A stretch of DNA of 64,000 nt from Trinickia violacea (GTDB lineage: Bacteria > Pseudomonadota > Gammaproteobacteria > Burkholderiales > Burkholderiaceae): positions 2,170,001-2,234,000 of the forward strand of contig NZ_CP040077.1 in NCBI RefSeq assembly GCF_005280735.1. Reading direction: 5' to 3'. The notes under the pieces were generated by a model. It was not told the origin of the DNA and did not search any database. It saw only the letters and a program-made list of their open reading frames with translations. Shown piece by piece: positions 8,421 through 16,965 of this stretch (the first letter of the stretch is position 1; every line of letters begins with the position of its first letter). The position numbers and the translations under genes were made by a program.

Positions 8421-8549
8421 TTCCGCTTTATCTTCCGTTGTTCCTCATCTTCCGCTTTCCATTCCCTTTTTGCCTTTCGGCTTTTCAGCCTTTTAAAATC
8501 GTTGCTGGCCGACATTGGCGTGTCGCGTCTGTGTGTCGTTGTGTCCTGA

Positions 8550-8555
8550 TACAAT
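8550..8555 (+). promoter_or_regulatory. -10-like TACAAT immediately before the dnaX start
   Basis: TACAAT ends 6 nt before the dnaX ATG at 8562, and there is no Shine-Dalgarno. A transcript starting 6-7 nt downstream of this box would begin at the ATG itself. Confidence 0.45.
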
Positions 8556-8561
8556 TTCCGG

Positions 8562-10853
8562 ATGACCTATCAAGTTCTCGCACGCAAGTGGCGACCGAAG
8601 GATTTCGCTTCGCTCGTCGGACAAGAACACGTCGTGCGCGCGCTCACGCACGCGCTTGACGGCGGGCGTCTGCACCACGCCTATCTGTTCACCGGAACCC
8701 GCGGCGTCGGCAAGACGACGCTTTCGCGCATCTTCGCCAAAGCGCTCAATTGCGAAACCGGCGTGACCTCGACGCCGTGCGGCGTGTGCCGCGCGTGCCG
8801 CGAGATCGACGAAGGGCGCTTTGTCGACTACGTCGAGATGGATGCGGCAAGCAACCGCGGCGTCGATGAAATGGCGGCGCTGCTCGAGCGGGCGGTGTAT
8901 GCGCCGGTCGATGCGCGCTTCAAGGTCTACATGATCGACGAAGTGCACATGCTGACCAACCACGCGTTCAATGCGATGTTGAAGACGCTGGAGGAGCCGC
9001 CCGCGCACGTCAAATTCATTCTCGCGACCACCGACCCGCAAAAAATTCCGGTCACGGTTCTCTCGCGCTGCTTGCAGTTCAATCTGAAGCAGATGCCGGC
9101 CGGGCATATCGTGTCGCACCTCGAGCGGATCCTCGGCGAAGAGCAGGTTGTGTTCGAGCCGCAGGCGCTGCGTCTGTTGGCGCGCTCGGCCGAGGGCAGC
9201 ATGCGCGATGCGCTATCGCTGACGGATCAGGCGATCGCCTACTCGGCGAATCAGGTCACCGAGGAAGCGGTGCGCGGCATGCTCGGCGCGCTCGATCAGA
9301 GCTATTTGATTCGTTTGCTCGATGCGCTCGTCGCCGGCGACGGTCCGCAAGTGCTGGCGGTCGCGGACGAGATGTCGTTGCGCAGCTTGTCGTTTTCCAA
9401 TGCGCTGCAGGATCTCGCGGGCTTGCTGCATCGGATCGCGTGGGCGCAGTTTGCGCCGACGTCGGTGCTCGACGAGTGGCCCGAGGCGAACGACCTGCGA
9501 CGTTTCGCGGACGCGCTGACGCCCGAACACGTGCAGCTCTTCTATCAGATCGCGACGCTTGGCCGTAGCGAGTTGGGTCTCGCGCCCGACGAATTTGCGG
9601 GCTTCACGATGACGCTGCTGCGCATGCTGGCGTTCGAGCCGGCCGCACCGGGCGGTGGGGGCGCCGCGCCCGCGCCGCGAGCGGCGGCACCGGCTGTCGG
9701 CGGCGGAGCGGGCCGTCGGCCGTCCACCGCGCCGACGGTTGCCGCGCAGTCGGCTGCGCCTGTAGAGCGGCCAGTTGCTTCGCCGTCGGCCGCAGAGCCT
9801 TCGCGTGATGCGTCGCCAGCGCAAGCGTCGGCGGATCAGCAAGCTGCCGCCGCGCCACAGGCTGTTGAACTCGATCGCGGGGCCGTCAAGCCCGAGGCGG
9901 CTTCAGAAATAGCGGACGTGCCTCCAGAGGAGACCGTCAGGCGCGTGGAGCCGATCGCAATCCCGCCGGCAGCTGTAGCGGCGGAGCCGGCATCTCCGCC
10001 ACCACCGCCGGACGCCGCGCCACGTTCTCGCGCGGGTGGCGCAAGCGCGGCGCTCGATGTGCTGCGTAACGCCGGCATGCGCGTGTCGGCGGATCGCGGC
10101 CGCGCAGCGGCTGCCGCAACAGGTGCGAAGCCCGCGCCGGCCGTCGCGCCCAAAGCGAGTGCACCCCAAGTCAAGGTGCCCACGCCGCGTGCCGTGACGC
10201 GAGACGAGCCGGCAAGCCCGTCGGCTTCGAATGCCGCGCCGACTCCCCCTTGGGACGACATCCCGCTCGACGACTACGTCCCGGCATCCGCCGAAGACGC
10301 GTACTTCGCGCAGCCCGACGACGGTTTTGTCCCTGCCTTCGACAGCGCTCGTGACGACATGCGGATCGAGCCGAAAGCCCCTCAAGCCACAGCGCCGGTC
10401 GACACGCGTCCGTTGCCGCCGGCGATTCCGCTCGACGCGATCGGTTTCGACGGCGACTGGCCGGCGCTCGCCGCCGGCCTGCCGCTGAAAGGGATTTCTT
10501 ATCAGCTCGCGTTCAACAGCGAACTGACGGCACTGGAAGGGGCTACCTTGAAGCTGAGCGTTCCCGTGCCGCAATACGCGGAAAGCTCACAGGTCGCGAA
10601 GCTCAAGGCCGCGCTCGCCGAGAAGCTCGGCAAACCGGTCGACGTGCAAGTCGAGGTCGGGCCGGCGCGCCGCACGGCGGCGGCGCTCGATGCCGCCGCG
10701 CGCGCCGAGCGTCAACGCGAAGCCGAACGCGAGATCGGCGCCGACCCGTTCGTGCAATCGCTGATCCGCGAATTCGGCGCGAGCATCGTGCCGGGGTCGA
10801 TCCGGCCGATTACGCCCGATGTGTCGGCGGGCGCCGGCAGCGCCGCGCGCTGA
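8562..10853 (+). CDS. dnaX: DNA polymerase III subunit gamma/tau
   Basis: 763 residues. The AAA+ clamp-loader ATPase occupies about 1-365, with Walker A GTRGVGKT at 45-52, zinc-binding cysteines C64, C73, C76 and C79, a Walker B region reading MIDEVHML, and the SRC motif (LSRCLQF). A long Ala/Pro-rich linker (about 366-620) leads to the C-terminal tau-type domain (about 630-763) that contacts the alpha subunit and DnaB. It loads the sliding clamp and couples leading- and lagging-strand polymerases. I saw no convincing slippery heptamer for an E. coli-type gamma frameshift, so probably only the long form is made. It is followed by ybaB and recR, the classic order. Confidence 0.97.
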   Translation: MTYQVLARKWRPKDFASLVGQEHVVRALTHALDGGRLHHAYLFTGTRGVGKTTLSRIFAKALNCETGVTSTPCGVCRACREIDEGRFVDYVEMDAASNRGVDEMAALLERAVYAPVDARFKVYMIDEVHMLTNHAFNAMLKTLEEPPAHVKFILATTDPQKIPVTVLSRCLQFNLKQMPAGHIVSHLERILGEEQVVFEPQALRLLARSAEGSMRDALSLTDQAIAYSANQVTEEAVRGMLGALDQSYLIRLLDALVAGDGPQVLAVADEMSLRSLSFSNALQDLAGLLHRIAWAQFAPTSVLDEWPEANDLRRFADALTPEHVQLFYQIATLGRSELGLAPDEFAGFTMTLLRMLAFEPAAPGGGGAAPAPRAAAPAVGGGAGRRPSTAPTVAAQSAAPVERPVASPSAAEPSRDASPAQASADQQAAAAPQAVELDRGAVKPEAASEIADVPPEETVRRVEPIAIPPAAVAAEPASPPPPPDAAPRSRAGGASAALDVLRNAGMRVSADRGRAAAAATGAKPAPAVAPKASAPQVKVPTPRAVTRDEPASPSASNAAPTPPWDDIPLDDYVPASAEDAYFAQPDDGFVPAFDSARDDMRIEPKAPQATAPVDTRPLPPAIPLDAIGFDGDWPALAAGLPLKGISYQLAFNSELTALEGATLKLSVPVPQYAESSQVAKLKAALAEKLGKPVDVQVEVGPARRTAAALDAAARAERQREAEREIGADPFVQSLIREFGASIVPGSIRPITPDVSAGAGSAAR

Positions 10854-10949
10854 GCTGAAGCATCGACATCACTTCCCAACATTCGTGGCGCGCTGCCAAC
10901 AGACAACGCGCCGCATTGAAAACCCAAACGAACACGAAGGAGCAAGTCC

Positions 10950-11276
10950 ATGATGAAAGGCCAACTCGCGGGGCTGATGAAGCAAGCCCAGCAGATGCAG
11001 GAAAACATGAAGAAGATGCAGGAGCAGCTCGCCCAGATCGAAGTCGAGGGGCAGTCGGGCGCCGGTCTCGTCAAGGTGACGATGACCTGCAAGAACGACG
11101 TGCGTCGCGTCCAGATCGACCCGAGCCTGCTCGCTGACGACAAGGACATGCTCGAAGACCTCGTCGCTGCCGCGTTCAACGATGCCGTGCGCAAGGCCGA
11201 GGCCACCGCGCAGGAAAAGATGGGCGGCATGACGGCCGGCCTGCCGCTTCCGCCGGGCTTCAAGCTGCCGTTCTAA
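10950..11276 (+). CDS. YbaB/EbfC family nucleoid-associated protein
   Basis: 108 residues starting MMKGQLAGLMKQAQQMQ, rich in Met and Gln in the first helix as in this family, and ending LPLPPGFKLPF, a strongly conserved tail. The protein forms a tweezer-like dimer that binds DNA. It sits between dnaX and recR in many genomes. An AAGGAG Shine-Dalgarno is 8 nt upstream of the first of two adjacent ATG codons; either could be used. The 96-nt gap from dnaX shows no terminator, so it is probably in one operon with dnaX and recR. Confidence 0.95.
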   Translation: MMKGQLAGLMKQAQQMQENMKKMQEQLAQIEVEGQSGAGLVKVTMTCKNDVRRVQIDPSLLADDKDMLEDLVAAAFNDAVRKAEATAQEKMGGMTAGLPLPPGFKLPF

Positions 11277-11309
11277 GCAGCCGCTATTTGATCGACAGCG
11301 CCGATTTGC

Positions 11310-11906
11310 ATGAAACAACCCTCCGCCTTGTCGGCGCTCGTCGAAGCGCTGCGTGTGCTGCCCGGTGTCGGACCGAAGTCCGCGCAACGGATGGCGTACC
11401 ACCTGATGCAGCACGATCGCGAAGGCGCCGAGAAGCTCGGACAGGCGCTGCTCTTCGCGACCGAGCATCTGCAGCACTGCGAGAAGTGCAACACGTTCAC
11501 CGAAGCGCAGATCTGCGAGGTCTGCAGCGACGAGGAACGCGATCCGACGCTGTTGTGCGTCGTCGAGACGCCCGCCGATCAGATCATGCTCGAACAGACG
11601 CTGACCTATCGCGGGCTCTATTTCGTGCTGATGGGGCGGTTGAGCCCGCTCGACGGCATCGGCCCCAAGGAAATCCATTTCGACCGGCTCGTGAAGCGCG
11701 CGTCGGACGGCATCGTCAAGGAAGTTGTGCTGGCAACCAACTTCACAAATGAAGGCGAGGCGACCGCGCATTACCTCGGGCAGACGCTGAAGGCGCGCGG
11801 CCTTTCGGTGACCCGTCTTGCGCGCGGTGTGCCGGTGGGCGGCGAACTCGAATACGTCGACGCCGGCACGATCGCGCGTGCGATGCTCGACCGACGCGCG
11901 CTCTAG
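11310..11906 (+). CDS. recR: Recombination protein RecR
   Basis: 198 residues, standard length. A helix-hairpin-helix (VLPGVGPKSAQRMAYHL, 17-33) is followed by the zinc finger C57, C60, C69, C72 and a Toprim domain beginning at about 81 (LCVVETPAD). With RecO (and RecF) it loads RecA on single-strand gaps coated with SSB. It is the third gene of dnaX-ybaB-recR, 33 nt after ybaB. The CoA-transferase gene that follows by 19 nt is not a usual functional partner but may be read through. Confidence 0.97.
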   Translation: MKQPSALSALVEALRVLPGVGPKSAQRMAYHLMQHDREGAEKLGQALLFATEHLQHCEKCNTFTEAQICEVCSDEERDPTLLCVVETPADQIMLEQTLTYRGLYFVLMGRLSPLDGIGPKEIHFDRLVKRASDGIVKEVVLATNFTNEGEATAHYLGQTLKARGLSVTRLARGVPVGGELEYVDAGTIARAMLDRRAL

Positions 11907-11925
11907 CCCGTTCTGCAGGAATCCC

Positions 11926-13134
11926 ATGACCGCGACCACCACCGGCCCTCTGGCGGGCATCAAAGTCCTCGAACTCGGCACGCTGATCGCCGGGCCGTTT
12001 GCCGCGCGTTTTCTCGGCGAATTCGGCGCCGACGTCATCAAGATCGAAGACCCGAACGGCGGCGATCCATTGCGCAAATGGCGCAAGCTCTATCCGGAAG
12101 TCGGCGGCACCTCGCTGTGGTGGGCTGTCCAGGCGCGCAACAAGAAGTCGGTGACCGTCAACCTGAAAGCGGAAGAGGGCAAGGAGATCGTACGGCGGCT
12201 CGCGAAGGAAGCCGATATCGTCGTCGAGAATTTCCGCCCGGGGCTCCTCGAAAAGCTCGAGCTCGGCTACGACGTGCTGTCGGCTGAGAACCCCGGCCTC
12301 GTGATGGTCCGTTTGTCGGGCTACGGGCAAACGGGGCCGTACTGTGACCGCCCAGGCTTCGGTGCGATCGCCGAGTCGATGGGCGGGCTGCGCCATATCA
12401 CCGGTTATCCGGATCTGCCGCCGCCGCGCATCGGCATTTCGATCGGGGACTCGATCGCGGCGCTGCACGGCGTGATCGGCGCGCTGATGGCGCTGCATCA
12501 CAAGCAGGTGAACGGCGGCAAAGGGCAGGTCGTCGACGTTGCGTTGTATGAGGCCGTCTTCAACATGATGGAGAGCGTCGTGCCCGAGTACGGCGTGTAC
12601 GGGATGGTGCGGGAGCGCACCGGCGCGTCGCTGCCGGGCATCGTGCCGTCGAATACCTACCCGTGCAAGGACGGCAGCATCGTGATCGGCGGCAACAGCG
12701 ATCCGATCTTCAAGCGCCTGATGACGGCGATCGACCGCGCCGATCTCGCGGACGATCCCGGACTCGCGCACAACGACGGCCGCGTGCCGCGCACTCAGGA
12801 AATCGACGGTGCGATCGCGGCGTGGCTTTCGACCCGCACGATCGAAGAAGCGCTCGACGTGCTCAACGCGGCGGACGTGCCGGTCGGACGCATTTACAGC
12901 GTCGCCGATATGTTCACCGATCCGCAATACCTCGCGCGGCAGATGATCCAGCAGTTCAAATGGCAGGACGGGCGCGAGATCGCGCTGCCGAACGTGACGC
13001 CGAAGCTCTCGGAGACGCCCGGTGAGACGCGCTGGCTCGGGCCGGCGCTCGGCGAGCATACGGACGAAGTCCTGCAATCGCTGGGTTACGACGCGGACCG
13101 GATCGCCGCGTTGCGCGAGCGGAACATTATCTGA
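11926..13134 (+). CDS. Class III CoA-transferase (CaiB/BaiF family)
   Basis: 402 residues from ATG at 11926; an upstream in-frame extension overlaps recR and is rejected. The family N-terminus (GIKVLELGTLIAGPFAARFL, then GADVIKIEDP) is intact. The catalytic aspartate corresponding to Asp169 of formyl-CoA transferase is D175 in ISIGDSIAAL. The C-terminus reads LGEHTDEVLQSLGYD. Such enzymes move CoA between carboxylic acids through aspartyl-CoA intermediates. The donor and acceptor acids are unknown; the relatives I recall are annotated only as CoA-transferase. It directly follows recR and has no obvious metabolic partner nearby. Confidence 0.88.
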   Translation: MTATTTGPLAGIKVLELGTLIAGPFAARFLGEFGADVIKIEDPNGGDPLRKWRKLYPEVGGTSLWWAVQARNKKSVTVNLKAEEGKEIVRRLAKEADIVVENFRPGLLEKLELGYDVLSAENPGLVMVRLSGYGQTGPYCDRPGFGAIAESMGGLRHITGYPDLPPPRIGISIGDSIAALHGVIGALMALHHKQVNGGKGQVVDVALYEAVFNMMESVVPEYGVYGMVRERTGASLPGIVPSNTYPCKDGSIVIGGNSDPIFKRLMTAIDRADLADDPGLAHNDGRVPRTQEIDGAIAAWLSTRTIEEALDVLNAADVPVGRIYSVADMFTDPQYLARQMIQQFKWQDGREIALPNVTPKLSETPGETRWLGPALGEHTDEVLQSLGYDADRIAALRERNII

Positions 13135-13257
13135 GCCGATCGCGCGCGTTTGTAACGCGTTGCTCGTCGCATGACGTTGCGGCGGACATCGAGGCCGGAC
13201 GAATCGCGCGCGCGGCTTCCCCGGCACGCGCGACTCGCGAATGACCGCGCCGAGCGC

Positions 13258-14232
13258 TTACGGCACGATGACGATTTTGCCGGTCACGCGGCGCTCGGCC
13301 ATGTCACGCAACGCGCGCGGTGCGTCCTCGAGCGCGTAGCGCGCCGAGATATGCGGGCGCAGCTTGCCTTCCTGCATCCACCCGATCATCTGCCTGAACG
13401 CGGCCGCATTGCGCTGAGGCTCACGCTTGGCGAAGTCGCCCCAGAACACGCCGACCAGACTGGCGCCTTTGAGCAGAGCGAGATTCAGCGGCAGTTTCGG
13501 AATCTCGCCGTTCGCGAACCCGACTATCAGATACCGCCCGCGCCAGCCGATGCTGCGAAACGCGGGCTCCGCATAGACGCCTCCGACAGGGTCGTAGATC
13601 ACGTCCGGACCTTTGCCGTCGGTGAGCGCCTTGATGCGCTCGCGCAGGTCATCACGCGTGTAGTTGATTGTCGCGTCGGCGCCGTGCTCGACGCATACCG
13701 CGAGTTTCTCGTCGCTGGACGCGGCGGCGATCACGCGCGCGCCGAGCGCTTTGCCGATTTCGACGGCGGCCAGGCCGACACCGCCCGCCGCGCCCAGCAC
13801 GAGCATCGTTTCGCCGGCCTGCAACGCGGCGCGATCGACGACCGCATGGTGCGACGTGCCATACGCGAGCGTGAACGCGGCGGCGACCGCGAGATCGGCT
13901 TCGTCGGGCAGCGGCACGCAGGCTCCGGCAGGCGCTGCCGCCTGCTCGGCGAACCCGCCCAGCGCCGTGTACGCCACGACGGGCATACCCGGCCGCACAT
14001 GCTCGACGCCGGCCCCCACCGCGCGCACGATCCCGGCCACTTCGGCGCCTGGCGTGAACGGCAATTCCGGTTTGAGCTGGTACTTGTTCTCGATGATCAG
14101 CACGTCGGGGAAGTTGACGCTGGCAGCCTTGACGTCGATCACGACCTGACCGGCTTGCGGTTGTAGATCGGGCAGTGTCTCGACCGTCAGGTTTTCCGGC
14201 GGTCCGTATTGATTGCAGCGGATGGCGCGCAT
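13258..14232 (-). CDS. Zinc-independent medium-chain dehydrogenase (NADPH:quinone oxidoreductase-like)
   Basis: 324 residues from ATG at 14232. A second ATG three bases upstream (14235) is possible, but AGGAG lies only 2 nt from it and 5 nt from the chosen one. The GroES-like N-domain (about 1-120) is followed by a Rossmann domain with GAAGGVG near residue 148. The catalytic-zinc ligands of alcohol dehydrogenases are missing, as in quinone oxidoreductases and enoyl reductases of the QOR branch. It probably reduces quinones or enones with NADPH in the cytoplasm. It is convergent with the CoA-transferase gene and divergent from surE, so it is its own unit. Confidence 0.88.
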   Translation of the reverse strand: MRAIRCNQYGPPENLTVETLPDLQPQAGQVVIDVKAASVNFPDVLIIENKYQLKPELPFTPGAEVAGIVRAVGAGVEHVRPGMPVVAYTALGGFAEQAAAPAGACVPLPDEADLAVAAAFTLAYGTSHHAVVDRAALQAGETMLVLGAAGGVGLAAVEIGKALGARVIAAASSDEKLAVCVEHGADATINYTRDDLRERIKALTDGKGPDVIYDPVGGVYAEPAFRSIGWRGRYLIVGFANGEIPKLPLNLALLKGASLVGVFWGDFAKREPQRNAAAFRQMIGWMQEGKLRPHISARYALEDAPRALRDMAERRVTGKIVIVP

Positions 14233-14397
14233 CATGTCTCCTTCGGTGCATGGCGAGTAGAAAGCGTAGCGAATCGGGGTGTCGGAATTCGGCTTGAGCC
14301 AGTGTAAACCACCGCGAACGACCGTCCGTTTTCCGACCGGCGCGACATACCCCGAAGCACCAGCCAGCCTGTCGTTCGCGTGCCTTCTTTCCTCGGT

Positions 14398-14403
14398 TAC
14401 AAT
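14398..14403 (+). promoter_or_regulatory. -10-like TACAAT immediately before the surE start
   Basis: TACAAT ends 6 nt before the surE ATG at 14410. No Shine-Dalgarno lies in between or just upstream, so a leaderless transcript is possible. Confidence 0.45.
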
Positions 14404-14409
14404 CGCCGC

Positions 14410-15168
14410 ATGCGAATCCTACTGAGTAACGACGACGGTTATCTGGCGCCCGGGCTCGCCGCGCTTTACGACGCGCTCAAGCCGCTGGCCGATATCACAG
14501 TGATGGCGCCCGAGCAGAATTGCAGCGGCGCATCGAACTCGCTTACGCTGTCGCGGCCGCTGTCCGTGCTGCGTTCGGCGAACGGCTTCTACTACGTGAA
14601 CGGCACGCCGACCGACTCCGTGCACATCGCCCTGACCGGCATGCTCGATCACAAGCCCGATCTCGTCGTTTCAGGCATCAACAACGGCCAGAATATCGGC
14701 GAGGACACCCTGTACTCGGGGACGGTCGCCGCCGCGACGGAAGGCGTGATGTTCGGCGTGCCGTCGATCGCTTTTTCGCTCGTCGACAAAGACTGGGTGC
14801 ATCTGCAAGACGCGGCGCGCGTGGCGGTCGATATCGTCAAGCATTTCCTCGAGAATCCATTGCCGGGCCATCCGCTTTTGAACGTCAACATCCCGAACCT
14901 GCCGTATGAGCAGTTGAGCGATTGGCAAGTGACGCGGCTCGGCAAGCGTCATCCCTCGCAGCCGGTAATCCGCCAGACCAATCCGCGCGGCGAGCCGATC
15001 TACTGGATCGGACCGTCGGGTGCCGCGCTCGACGCGAGCGAAGGTACCGATTTCCACGCGGTCGCCAATGGCCGGGTGTCGATCACGCCGCTGCAACTCG
15101 ATCTCACGCATACGCACATGCTGGCCGCGACGCGCGAATGGGCGCGCGCCGGGCGTCACGCTTCATGA
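14410..15168 (+). CDS. surE: 5'/3'-nucleotidase SurE
   Basis: 252 residues starting MRILLSNDDGYLAPG, with the metal-binding D8 and D9. Further conserved segments are APEQNCSGASNSLTLSRPL and VSGINNGQNIGEDTLYSGTV, which complete the SurE active site. It removes phosphate from nucleoside 5'- and 3'-monophosphates and is tied to stationary-phase survival. The start at 14410 is fixed by the family N-terminus; ten additional in-frame residues to 14380 are not conserved. First gene of surE-pcm-nlpD-rpoS, a conserved stress block, and overlapping pcm by ATGA. Confidence 0.97.
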   Translation: MRILLSNDDGYLAPGLAALYDALKPLADITVMAPEQNCSGASNSLTLSRPLSVLRSANGFYYVNGTPTDSVHIALTGMLDHKPDLVVSGINNGQNIGEDTLYSGTVAAATEGVMFGVPSIAFSLVDKDWVHLQDAARVAVDIVKHFLENPLPGHPLLNVNIPNLPYEQLSDWQVTRLGKRHPSQPVIRQTNPRGEPIYWIGPSGAALDASEGTDFHAVANGRVSITPLQLDLTHTHMLAATREWARAGRHAS

Positions 15169-16031
15169 CGAGCGAGCGCGCCAAGCGTTTTCCCCTGGAA
15201 CTCGCCGATCTCAAGCGCGAGTCGCGCAAGCCGCAAGGCCACGCGGGGGAGTCGCGCAAACCGGCAACGGTGCGGACCGAGCCGTCGCGCGCCGTCGCGC
15301 GCGGGCATGACGCTCGCGTCGAACGCCATCCAGCCAAAACGGCCGATAAGAGCAGCGCGCCGAATGTCGCTTTGAACGGCACGCTTGCGCTGACATCGGA
15401 ACGCGTGCGCGAACGGATGGTCGAACGCCTTCGAGCAAACGGCGTGACCGATCCGCGCGTCTTGAACGCGATGTCGGTCGTGCCGCGCCACATGTTCGTC
15501 GATCCCGGCCTCGCAACTCAGGCATACGAGGATGCGGCGCTGCCGATCGGCCACCACCAGACGATTTCGAAGCCATCTGTCGTCGCGCGGATGATCGAAC
15601 TCGCGGCGGCCGGCCGCAAGCTCGAACGCGTGCTCGAAATCGGCACGGGCTGCGGCTATCAGGCAGCCGTGCTGAGCCAGGTGGCGCGCGATGTGTATTC
15701 GATTGAACGAATCAGGCCGCTTTACGAGCGCGCGAAGACCAACTTGCGGCCGCTGCGCGTGCCGAACATCCGCTTGCATTACGGCGACGGGCGCGTCGGC
15801 CTGCCGTCGGTGGCGCCGTTCGATGCGATCGTGATCGCCGCTGCGGGGCTCGACGTCCCGCAGGCGCTGCTCGAGCAGCTTGCCGTGGGCGGACGCCTGG
15901 TCGCACCGGTCGGCGCGCAAAGCGGACAGGCTCAGGTGCTCACGCTCGTCGAGCGTCTCGGGCCCAGCCAGTGGCGCGAGTCGCGGCTTGATCGCGTTTT
16001 CTTTGTCCCCTTAAAATCCGGAGTGATTTGA
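15165..16031 (+). CDS. pcm: Protein-L-isoaspartate O-methyltransferase with N-terminal extension
   Basis: 288 residues, clearly longer than the about 208 of E. coli Pcm. The first 75 or so residues are Arg/Lys-rich and low in complexity (KRESRKPQGHAGESRKP), and the conserved enzyme begins near RVRERMVERLRANGV. The SAM-binding motif I is LEIGTGCGYQAAVL, and the substrate-region PIGHHQTISKP is present. It methylates isoaspartyl residues to start repair of aged proteins. The start overlaps the surE stop codon (ATGA), so translation is coupled and the extension is probably really made. No AdoMet-site residue appears missing. Confidence 0.93.
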   Translation: MTSERAKRFPLELADLKRESRKPQGHAGESRKPATVRTEPSRAVARGHDARVERHPAKTADKSSAPNVALNGTLALTSERVRERMVERLRANGVTDPRVLNAMSVVPRHMFVDPGLATQAYEDAALPIGHHQTISKPSVVARMIELAAAGRKLERVLEIGTGCGYQAAVLSQVARDVYSIERIRPLYERAKTNLRPLRVPNIRLHYGDGRVGLPSVAPFDAIVIAAAGLDVPQALLEQLAVGGRLVAPVGAQSGQAQVLTLVERLGPSQWRESRLDRVFFVPLKSGVI

Positions 16032-16036
16032 CACCG

Positions 16037-16954
16037 ATGAGTATGTTGCGCGCGATGCATAGTAATAGTTCAAATGTCCGGTTCACCGTAGCTCAGCGTG
16101 CCTTCTGCGTAGTGGTGCTCTCGGCGCTGACGGCTTGCGCGACGCGGCTCGATAACGCGCCGGTCGTCGACCGCTCGTCTTCCGGTCAGGCGGGGGCCGC
16201 CGCCGCTCTGGCTCCCGTGCCGCTCGGCCCGCCACCTCCTGGCTACTACCGTGTGAAGCCGGGCGATACGCTTTACCGGATCGCGCTCGAGAACGGCCAA
16301 AATTATCGCGACATCGCGACGTGGAACAATCTCGCGAATCCGAACCAAATCGAAGTCGACCAATTGCTGCGCGTCGCGCCGCCGGGGGCGAACGTTGCGG
16401 CGGTTACGCCGGGCGTTGCGACCGCGCCGATCGGCGGCGGCGCCGTGCAGAGCGCACCGCTTGCGAACAACGCACCGGCCGGTGCATCGGGCGTGAGCGC
16501 GGCTCAGCCGCCGATGTACGGCTCCGCACCCGCCGTGACGACGATTCCGCCGCAACCCGCCGCAAGCGATGCGGCCGCGGCGGTCGGCAACATCGCTTTC
16601 GCGTGGCCGGCGCGCGGGCCGATCCTCGGCACGTTCGACGATGCGAACAACAAGGGCATCAATATTGGCGGGGCAGCGGGTACGGCGGTGCAGGCCGCGG
16701 CGGATGGACGTGTCGTTTACGCTGGAAATGGGCTGCGCGGCTACGGCAATCTCATTATCATCAAGCATGACGCAACTTATCTCACCGCGTATGCACACAA
16801 CCGCGCTTTGATGGTAAAAGAGGGGGACGCGGTGACCAAAGGGCAGAAGATCGCCGAAATGGGCAATAGCGATTCGGACCGCGTGATGTTGCATTTCGAA
16901 GTTCGCCGGCAGGGCAAACCTGTCGACCCGCTGAAGTACTTGCCGCCGCAATAA
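16037..16954 (+). CDS. nlpD: NlpD-like lipoprotein, LysM plus degenerate M23 (LytM) domain
   Basis: 305 residues from ATG at 16037. TTG at 16028 and ATG at 16043 are alternatives; a GGAG at 16020-16023 is the only ribosome site. The signal peptide ends in the lipobox LTAC. The LysM domain (YRVKPGDTLYRIALENGQ) follows, then an Ala/Pro linker and a C-terminal LytM domain. In that domain the metal-binding HxxxD of active M23 peptidases reads KGINIGG, so it is predicted to be catalytically dead. E. coli NlpD is similar and acts by activating the amidase AmiC at the division site. It lies between pcm and rpoS. In other bacteria rpoS promoters lie inside nlpD. Confidence 0.93.
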   Translation: MSMLRAMHSNSSNVRFTVAQRAFCVVVLSALTACATRLDNAPVVDRSSSGQAGAAAALAPVPLGPPPPGYYRVKPGDTLYRIALENGQNYRDIATWNNLANPNQIEVDQLLRVAPPGANVAAVTPGVATAPIGGGAVQSAPLANNAPAGASGVSAAQPPMYGSAPAVTTIPPQPAASDAAAAVGNIAFAWPARGPILGTFDDANNKGINIGGAAGTAVQAAADGRVVYAGNGLRGYGNLIIIKHDATYLTAYAHNRALMVKEGDAVTKGQKIAEMGNSDSDRVMLHFEVRRQGKPVDPLKYLPPQ

Positions 16955-16965
16955 GCGAAACGACC

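Noticed and set aside
9040..9050. Run of six A in dnaX as a programmed frameshift site
   Set aside because: It lies at about codon 162, inside the ATPase domain; a shift here would not make a gamma-type protein, and no slippery heptamer plus stem-loop is evident.
11926..13134. Apparent loss of the catalytic aspartate in the CoA-transferase next to recR (PGFGAIAE instead of PGYD)
   Set aside because: Counting against formyl-CoA transferase puts the catalytic aspartate in the later GDS motif, which is present here as D175.
16028..16954. NlpD as an active peptidoglycan endopeptidase
   Set aside because: The HxxxD zinc ligands of M23 are replaced by KGINIGG, as in the known non-catalytic amidase activators.
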